Assembly: GCA_016793725.1 (NCBI GenBank)
Contig: JAEUJP010000661.1
Coordinates: 1 to 34,803 of the forward strand
DNA length: 34,803 nt
Origin: Myxococcaceae bacterium
GTDB taxonomy: Bacteria; Myxococcota; Myxococcia; Myxococcales; Myxococcaceae
Direction: 5' to 3'
Position numbers and translations under genes: made by a program. Below the pieces are notes generated by a model, which saw nothing but the letters and a program-made list of their open reading frames with translations, was not told where the DNA came from and searched no databases. How positions within the stretch are numbered: position 1 is the first letter of the stretch; each line of letters begins with the position of its first letter. Shown here piece by piece: positions 30,383 through 34,803 of this stretch.

Positions 30383-30804
30383 CGTCTCGGCACGACCACC
30401 ATCTCGAAGGCGCTGCCATCGCGCAAACGAACGGCGCTGAAGTCGGCGATGTCGCGGGTCGCGAGTCGCACGACGTCGAGTTGCTCGGCGAGCGCCACGA
30501 CCGATGCGTCGACGAGGCCCAGCTCGAGCGCGGCGAACCGGCGATCGATCTCCATCGCACGCTCGATCGACGTCAGCTCGACAGGGGCCAACGTGAACGC
30601 GCCTGAAGACAGGTCGCGTGTCAGCGCACGCATCGCGGCTCGATCGTCGCGCAGAAAGGAGTCGACCTCGGCGAGCACCAGGCCCGGAACGTAGCGCGCA
30701 CGCGCGCGGTCGATGGCTCTGCGAAAAGCGCGATGATCAGGCGCAGATCGATCGAGATAGTCGAGCAACGCTCCGGTGTCGCAGATCAGCGCGGCGTCGC
30801 TCAT
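30379..30804 (-). CDS. vapC: PIN-domain toxin (VapC-type)
   Basis: 141 aa. A Mg-dependent ribonuclease toxin. The four acidic active-site residues fit: D9 ('LICDTGALLDYL'), E46 ('VLAEVDSFL'), D99 ('GLVDASVVALAEQL') and D118 ('TRDIADF'). Typical targets are tRNA or rRNA; this one's is unknown. The codon use is visibly less GC-rich than neighbours (TAT, GAT, CGA, TCT, CAT, TTT and AGA near the start), a sign of transfer. It overlaps the antitoxin by 4 nt upstream and the KAS III start by 4 nt downstream. Confidence 0.88.
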   Translation of the reverse strand: MSDAALICDTGALLDYLDRSAPDHRAFRRAIDRARARYVPGLVLAEVDSFLRDDRAAMRALTRDLSSGAFTLAPVELTSIERAMEIDRRFAALELGLVDASVVALAEQLDVVRLATRDIADFSAVRLRDGSAFEMVVVPRR

Positions 30805-31034
30805 CGCGAGAGGTGCCGAAAGCGCTCGGCTTCATCACCTCGCTCACGCAGCCTCCGAGCAACCCCTGCGCTCTTCGGCTTCGGGTGGGGTCGGTACTGC
30901 TCGAGCACCAGCTGCAGCTGCTGCCGAATGAACTCCGAGCGCGAGACACCGCGCGACTCGGCGGCCTGGGTCAGCAACGCGTCGAGCTCGGGCGGGAGCG
31001 CAATGGTCGTCGGCTTCTTTTTCGTGAGTGCCAT
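30801..31034 (-). CDS. vapB: Ribbon-helix-helix antitoxin
   Basis: 77 aa. N-terminal ribbon-helix-helix ('KKPTTIALPPELDALLTQAA' then 'ESRGVSRSEFIRQQLQLVLE') binds DNA; the basic, flexible C-terminus ('ARRLRERGDEAERFRHLSR') would wrap the toxin. It precedes the PIN gene, overlapping it by 4 nt. The ATG at 31034 lies 5 nt after the palindrome GTAATATTAC, a likely self-operator. Confidence 0.85.
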   Translation of the reverse strand: MALTKKKPTTIALPPELDALLTQAAESRGVSRSEFIRQQLQLVLEQYRPHPKPKSAGVARRLRERGDEAERFRHLSR

Positions 31035-31038
31035 GAAA

Positions 31039-31048
31039 GTAATATTAC
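31039..31048 (-). promoter_or_regulatory. AT-rich palindrome: likely operator and -10 of the toxin-antitoxin genes
   Basis: GTAATATTAC is a perfect 10-bp palindrome, very unusual in this GC-rich DNA. On the minus strand it contains TAATAT (31042-31047), one mismatch from TATAAT in layout, ending 7 nt before the antitoxin ATG (31034), so a leaderless transcript is expected. It overlaps the TAA stop (31045-31047) of the upstream KAS III gene. No good -35 was seen. Confidence 0.55.
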
Positions 31049-32064
31049 CACTCCCACAGCGCGGCGCCCCACGACATGCCCCCGCCGACGGCTGCGATCA
31101 GCACGCGCTGCCCCTGCTTCAGGGTCTCGGCGCGCGCCTCGGCCACCGCCACCACCCACCCCGCCGCCCCGATGTTCGCGTGGCGGTGCAGGTTCATGAA
31201 GGCACGCCCGGTCGGTATGCCGAGCCGGCGACACACCTCGTGAATCACGTCTTTGCTGGTCTGGTGCGGCACGTACGCGTCGACGTCGGCTGCGCCCAGC
31301 CCTGCGCGCTCGAGCACCGCCCGAATCGCCGCCTCGTACTTCAGCGGCACCGTCTCACGCAGGCCCTCGGCGTCGCCCGACAGCACGTACCCGCCCCGCT
31401 CGATTTCTTCGCGCGTCGGCGGCAGCGCCCCGCTGGTGTACACCAGCCCCGCGAGCGACCCGTCGGTGTTCATCGACACGCCGCGCAGCCGCGCGCCCGA
31501 CACCGGCCCCAGCACCAGCGCGCCCGCGCCGTCGGCGAGCGAGACCGCCGCCATCTTGCTCTGCCGCGGTATCACCTTCGAGAACGTCTCGGTGCCCACG
31601 AGCAAGACGTGTCGCGCGCCTCCTTCGTGAAACAGCCCGGCCTGCGCGAGCCCGAACAGCCCCGCCGCGCAGCCCGTGCGCACGTCGAAGCACGGGCACG
31701 ACAGCCCCAGCGACGCCCCGAGCGGCGCCGAGAGCGTCGACGTCCACCGGTGTGGCGTCGACGAGGCGACCACCACGAGGTCGACCGACTTCAGGCCCGC
31801 ATCGGCGAGGGCGCGCGAGGCCGCCACCTTCGCCAGGTCGAGCGTGCTCTCGTTCACCGACCAGGTCCGCTCTCGAACCCCGAGCGTCTGCTCCATCGCC
31901 GTCGCCGCGAACTCGAGCTGCTCGCCGTCGGGCACCCGCGCGCGGTTGCCCCAGGCCTCGGCGGGCAGCCCGCGCAGCACCTCGAGGTTCGTCACGACCC
32001 GCGAGGGAAAGGCGGTGCCCGCGCCGAGCACGCCGAAGTCGTCGAAGGGGCCGACGGTCAGCAT
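31045..32064 (-). CDS. 3-oxoacyl-ACP synthase III (KAS III)-like, copy 2
   Basis: 339 aa. The triad is C132 ('VRTGCAAGLFGLA'), H267 ('VPHQTSKDV') and N297 ('HANIGAAG'), so it should be a working condensing enzyme. Apart from the triad it differs from the KAS III at 29366-30382 in most positions; it is nearer to the secondary-metabolism type. The N-terminus 'GVLGAGTAFPSRVVTNLEVL' and 'VASSTPHRWTSTLSAPLGAS' fit the family. The stop TAA lies inside the antitoxin's palindrome. It starts 10 nt after the hexapeptide-repeat gene and is likely cotranscribed. Confidence 0.87.
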   Translation of the reverse strand: MLTVGPFDDFGVLGAGTAFPSRVVTNLEVLRGLPAEAWGNRARVPDGEQLEFAATAMEQTLGVRERTWSVNESTLDLAKVAASRALADAGLKSVDLVVVASSTPHRWTSTLSAPLGASLGLSCPCFDVRTGCAAGLFGLAQAGLFHEGGARHVLLVGTETFSKVIPRQSKMAAVSLADGAGALVLGPVSGARLRGVSMNTDGSLAGLVYTSGALPPTREEIERGGYVLSGDAEGLRETVPLKYEAAIRAVLERAGLGAADVDAYVPHQTSKDVIHEVCRRLGIPTGRAFMNLHRHANIGAAGWVVAVAEARAETLKQGQRVLIAAVGGGMSWGAALWEW

Positions 32065-32074
32065 CGATGTGCCC

Positions 32075-32893
32075 TCAAGGATAGCGCCCTCCGTCGGGAA
32101 TCTCTGTCTTCGCCGGCACCCGCGCGCCCGACGCGATGACCGCGCCCTCGCCCACCTTCACGTTCGCCTCGAGCACCACCTCGTGCCCGAGCACCACGTT
32201 GTCGCCCACCACCACGCCCGACCAGAACATGCAGCCCATGCCGACGTGCGTGTACTCACCGATGCGCACCCCCGGGGCGATGCGGCACTCGGGCCCGATG
32301 CTCGTGTACTCACCGATGACCACGTCGGGCCCCACCTTCACGCCCTCGAGCAGCTGCGCGCCGCGCGAAATTTTCACCGGTCCGAGAATCAGCGTGCCCT
32401 GCTCGATGAAGTGCCCCGACGTCATCACGTCGGCCGCCAGCATCGTCTCGGGCCCCACCGTGAGCAGGTGCGCGTCGACCGGCAGAATGCTCGACGCCGT
32501 CTGCATCTGAAACGCCACGTCGGCGCCCAGCGCGCGCAACATCAACCAGCGCAGCGACGCGTACGAGAACGCGAGGTGCTTGATGCCCGGCAGGTACACC
32601 GCGCGCATCAGCGAGAAGTGCAGCCCCCACGCGACCGCCATCGCGCTGCCGGGAAACGGGTAGCGCCCCGGCTTCGGCCGCGGCATCAGCAGGCGCAAGC
32701 CGAACGTGCACAGCGCCACGCCGGCCACCACGAGCAACAGGTAGAGCGGCACGAGCGCGGCGCCCCAGAAGCCCGGCAGCGGCTGAACCGTGTGCAGCCA
32801 CGCGACGCCAGTCAGCGGAGGCCCCAGCACCAGCAGCAGAATCACCGCCGACGCGGCATCGAGCGCGAGCAGCGCCAGCGCGGCGTTCTTCAC
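32075..32893 (-). CDS. Membrane-anchored hexapeptide-repeat (left-handed beta-helix) acyltransferase-like protein
   Basis: 272 aa. Two hydrophobic N-terminal segments ('AALALLALDAASAVILLLVL', 'LVPLYLLLVVAGVALCTFGL') precede a left-handed beta-helix in residues about 150-270: repeated hexads such as 'LAADVM', 'LEGVKV', 'IGEYTS', 'IAPGVR', 'VGMGCM' and 'VVVGDNVVLGHEVVLEANVK'. Such proteins usually transfer acyl groups from acyl-CoA or acyl-ACP; similar membrane-hexapeptide parts occur at the ends of some peptide synthetases. The substrate is unknown; adjacency to two KAS III genes suggests an acyl chain. It starts with GTG at 32893, overlapping the upstream stop by 4 nt. Confidence 0.78.
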   Translation of the reverse strand: MKNAALALLALDAASAVILLLVLGPPLTGVAWLHTVQPLPGFWGAALVPLYLLLVVAGVALCTFGLRLLMPRPKPGRYPFPGSAMAVAWGLHFSLMRAVYLPGIKHLAFSYASLRWLMLRALGADVAFQMQTASSILPVDAHLLTVGPETMLAADVMTSGHFIEQGTLILGPVKISRGAQLLEGVKVGPDVVIGEYTSIGPECRIAPGVRIGEYTHVGMGCMFWSGVVVGDNVVLGHEVVLEANVKVGEGAVIASGARVPAKTEIPDGGRYP

Positions 32894-33339
32894 GTCGACC
32901 CCCAGACGGCGTCGAGCGTGGCCCAGGCGAGCTCCCACGCACGGGGGCTCACGAGCTCGAGCGCCTCGAGGTACAGCTTGCCGGCCTCGTCGAGCTTCAG
33001 CTGCCAGTGCGTCTTCACCTCGTCGCCGAACTGCAAGAGCGGCGCGCTGAACTTCGCCCAGCCCGGCACGTCTTCGCGCGCGGCTGGCGTGGGCGTGCCG
33101 GCTTCCCAGCGGGTCGTGGTGGTGGGCGTCAACAGCCAGCTCGGGCTGCGCACGTACGGCTCGAAGAGCAGGCGGTAGTGAAAGAGCTTCCCCCCGCTGC
33201 GCGGGTGCACGATGGAGCCCTGCGACATGTGCACGGTGCGGCCCTCGACGCTGCCCGTCGCCGCGTGCTCGGTCTTCGTAGGCTTCGGCGCGACGGTCAG
33301 GCCGTGCGCTTTCGCGAAGGCGTCGAGCTCGGGGAACAC
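32890..33339 (-). CDS. Hypothetical protein
   Basis: 149 aa, starting with GTG at 33339. Soluble, without signal peptide or membrane segment; several Trp and Tyr residues ('KLFHYRLLFEPYVRSPSWLL', 'VKTHWQLKLDEAGKLYLEAL', 'PRAWELAWATLDAVWG'). Codon use supports it. Family not recognised. It overlaps the hexapeptide gene by 4 nt, so it likely works with it. On the minus strand TACACT (33349-33354) lies 9 nt before the start and may be a -10. Confidence 0.7.
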   Translation of the reverse strand: MFPELDAFAKAHGLTVAPKPTKTEHAATGSVEGRTVHMSQGSIVHPRSGGKLFHYRLLFEPYVRSPSWLLTPTTTTRWEAGTPTPAAREDVPGWAKFSAPLLQFGDEVKTHWQLKLDEAGKLYLEALELVSPRAWELAWATLDAVWGST

Positions 33340-33399
33340 GAGGGCAGAAGTGTAGCCCCACCCCGCCGCGCGCCCACACCGCTCAATTGCGCCGTCACC

Positions 33400-34119
33400 T
33401 CACGGCGCGCAGGCGCCCTGCTCACACCGACCGGTCGCGCAGTGGTGGCGCTCCCAGCACGGCGCTCCTTCGGGCATCGGAGCCGTGCAGACGGGCGGCG
33501 CGTACGTCGCCGTGAAGCAGAACGAGCCGGGGCAGCACCCCGAGTCGTCGTCGCACGCCTGGCCGTCGGTGCTGCACGCCAGCGCGCCGCAGCGCCCATT
33601 CGTGCACACGCCCGCCAGACATTCGCTGGCCATGTCGCACGCGCTGCCGTCGATGTGCTGCCGCCGGCAGGTCGGCGGCGCGTACGTGAAGTCGAAGCAG
33701 AAGCTGCCGGCGCAGCAGTCGGCCTCGGCGCCGCAAGCGCCCCCGACCGGCTGGCAGGTCGCGGTGCCACAGCGGCCGAGCGTGCAGGCGCCGCTCACGC
33801 ACTGCGAGGCGTCGAGGCACGACGCGCCGTCGGCGAGCTGCGGCTGGCACGTCGGCGGCGCGTAGGTGAACGACAGGCAGTACAGCCCGGCGCAGCACCC
33901 GCCCTCGCCGCACGCCGAGCCCGGTGACGCGCACTCTGGCGCTCCTTGCGCCTCGCTGCGCGCCGGCGCCGTCTGCGCGACCGGCTCTTCTCGCTCGGGT
34001 GCCACCTGCCCCGCGTCGGGGCCCGCGAGCTGCTGCTGCGCCCCCGACGGGCTCTCGGCCGTGACCTTGAGGCAGCCCGACAACACCGACACCACGACCA
34101 GCAGACACTTCGCCTTCAT
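33400..34119 (-). CDS. Cys-rich lipoprotein with three tandem Dickkopf-like repeats
   Basis: 239 aa. Lipobox 'SVLSGC' (Cys16), a Ser/Gln/Glu/Pro-rich linker, then three tandem repeats of about 55-57 residues. Each contains 'CC(A/P)G(S/L)(F/Y)C', '(T/F)TYAPP(T/V)C', then '(S/P)C...C...(G/T)xC...(G)xC' with about ten cysteines. The layout is like the Cys-rich (EB/Dickkopf-type) modules of myxobacterial surface lipoproteins. The role is unknown. It lies between the hypothetical/hexapeptide pair and the DUF5989/carbamoyltransferase pair; 60 bp separate it from the former. Confidence 0.85.
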   Translation of the reverse strand: MKAKCLLVVVSVLSGCLKVTAESPSGAQQQLAGPDAGQVAPEREEPVAQTAPARSEAQGAPECASPGSACGEGGCCAGLYCLSFTYAPPTCQPQLADGASCLDASQCVSGACTLGRCGTATCQPVGGACGAEADCCAGSFCFDFTYAPPTCRRQHIDGSACDMASECLAGVCTNGRCGALACSTDGQACDDDSGCCPGSFCFTATYAPPVCTAPMPEGAPCWERHHCATGRCEQGACAP

Positions 34120-34134
34120 GTTGGCTCCCCGCTT

Positions 34135-34359
34135 CTAGAAAATCGTGTAGACGAACGGCGCGACGTATTCGACGGCAGCGACCACCGCGAGCAGCAGCGC
34201 CGAGGCCGCGAGCACCACGACCATCGGTATCAGCCACCAGCGGCCGCTCTTCACGAGTGCCCGGCACAGCTCGATGAAGACGAACGAGCGCCTGCGCGCC
34301 GGCGCCGCGGTGGGCGCACGTGCGGGCAGCAGGCGTGACGGCGAAGTGAGGGGTCTCAC
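34135..34359 (-). CDS. DUF5989-family small membrane protein
   Basis: 74 aa. A basic N-terminal third ('PTAAPARRRSFVFIELCRAL') is followed by 'WWLIPMVVVLAASALLLAVV', one membrane segment, and the ending 'APFVYTIF'. The W-L-(L/I)-P start of the helix and A-P-F-(I/V)-Y-T-(L/I)-F end match DUF5989, a small protein often found next to carbamoyltransferases. GTG at 34359 overlaps the carbamoyltransferase stop (GTGA). Confidence 0.75.
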   Translation of the reverse strand: MRPLTSPSRLLPARAPTAAPARRRSFVFIELCRALVKSGRWWLIPMVVVLAASALLLAVVAAVEYVAPFVYTIF

Positions 34360-34803
34360 GTGGGCCTCCGGCGAATCAGGCAGTTCTCGAGCACGAGAAA
34401 GTCGAGGTCTGACCGCACGAAGACCGCGTAGGCCTCGGCGGGCGACGCGCAGAGCGGCTCGTCTTTCAGGTTCATCGACGTGTTCAAGAGCACGCCCACC
34501 CCGGTGCGGCGGCGAAACGCCTCGACGAGGGCGAAGAAGCGCGGGTTGTCGTCTTCGTGAATGACCTGCACGCGCGCGGTGCCGTCGACGTGCGTGACCG
34601 CGGGCAGCTCTCGCCGCAGCTCGGCCCGCACCGGAACCACGCTGCACATGAACGGCGCGAGGAGGTCGGCTTCGGGCGCGTCGAGCTCGAACCAGCGGCC
34701 GGCCTCGTCGGCGAGCACCGCGGGCGCGAACGGGCGAAAGCTCTCGCGGAACTTGATTTTGCGGTTCACGCGCTCTTGCGCGTTCGGGTTGCGCGCGTCG
34801 GCG
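34356..34803 (-). CDS. Carbamoyltransferase (NodU/CmcH family), C-terminal part
   Basis: The gene enters from the right edge and ends at 34356; about 149 codons are present. They carry the family C-terminal domain: 'KFRESFRPFAPAVLADEAG', 'PAVTHVDGTARVQVIHEDDN', 'GVGVLLNTSMNLKDEPLCAS' and 'LDFLVLENCLI'. Family members use carbamoyl phosphate and ATP to carbamoylate sugars or antibiotics. The catalytic N-terminal Kae1-like half is outside the window. It is coupled to the DUF5989 gene. Confidence 0.88.
   Translation of the reverse strand, partial: ADARNPNAQERVNRKIKFRESFRPFAPAVLADEAGRWFELDAPEADLLAPFMCSVVPVRAELRRELPAVTHVDGTARVQVIHEDDNPRFFALVEAFRRRTGVGVLLNTSMNLKDEPLCASPAEAYAVFVRSDLDFLVLENCLIRRRPT

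Noticed and set aside
1..34803. tRNA, rRNA and complete insertion sequences
   Set aside because: No cloverleaf-type sequence, rRNA core or transposase was recognised by reading; a dedicated scan could still find a tRNA.

Overview
The window looks like chromosomal DNA from a Myxococcota (myxobacterium-type) genome. The DNA is GC-rich with strongly G/C-ending codons. It carries an STPK (Ser/Thr protein kinase) with a zinc-ribbon-like N-terminus, an ECF sigma operon with membrane partners, and several Cys-rich lipoproteins, some with long Ala-Thr-Ala-Gly-Gly linkers. That combination is typical of the group, but no rRNA or marker gene fixes the species. I saw no tRNA, rRNA, CRISPR array or intact insertion sequence.

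Left part (1-9711). The 5' part of a type II secretion secretin (gspD) leaves the left edge and diverges from an IolE-like gene and a methyltransferase. After an inverted-repeat element comes a chain of plus-strand genes: a long Fe(III)-type ABC permease, its ATPase and a TPM/YgcG-like protein, joined by 4-nt overlaps, then an RsmJ/YpiP-like methyltransferase. A further methyltransferase (minus) and the queuosine-precursor transporter yhhQ (plus) follow.

Centre (9708-18980). A minus-strand operon runs SDR, SRPBCC protein, small membrane protein, FolM-type pteridine reductase, FolB, QueD, and joins folate/monapterin and queuosine chemistry. It diverges, across a palindromic promoter region, from an ECF sigma operon of four overlapping reading frames whose first member is a newly noted 44-codon ORF. 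A lipoprotein with ten ATAGG repeats, tex and an EF-hand protein follow.

Right-centre (18981-28377). A partly decayed stretch contains a small Cys-rich secreted protein and two remnants. Next are an iron-type binding lipoprotein whose N-terminus is encoded by a repeat, a HAD phosphatase, the STPK and a Cys-rich repeat lipoprotein, all minus. A lipoprotein and a divergent M19-like metallohydrolase lie on the plus strand.

Right end (28378-34803), all minus: carbamoyltransferase (partial), DUF5989 membrane protein, triple-repeat Cys-rich lipoprotein, hypothetical, membrane hexapeptide-repeat protein, KAS III, an RHH/PIN toxin-antitoxin pair, second KAS III and a tRNA-dihydrouridine synthase. 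The toxin-antitoxin pair is wedged between the two KAS III genes and overlaps the second one.

Themes: thirteen gene junctions overlap on the same strand, twelve of them by exactly 4 nt (ATGA/GTGA), so translational coupling is probably the rule here. Three head-to-head pairs of an interspersed repeat mark intergenic regions, two of them directly upstream of the two halves of a split iron transporter.
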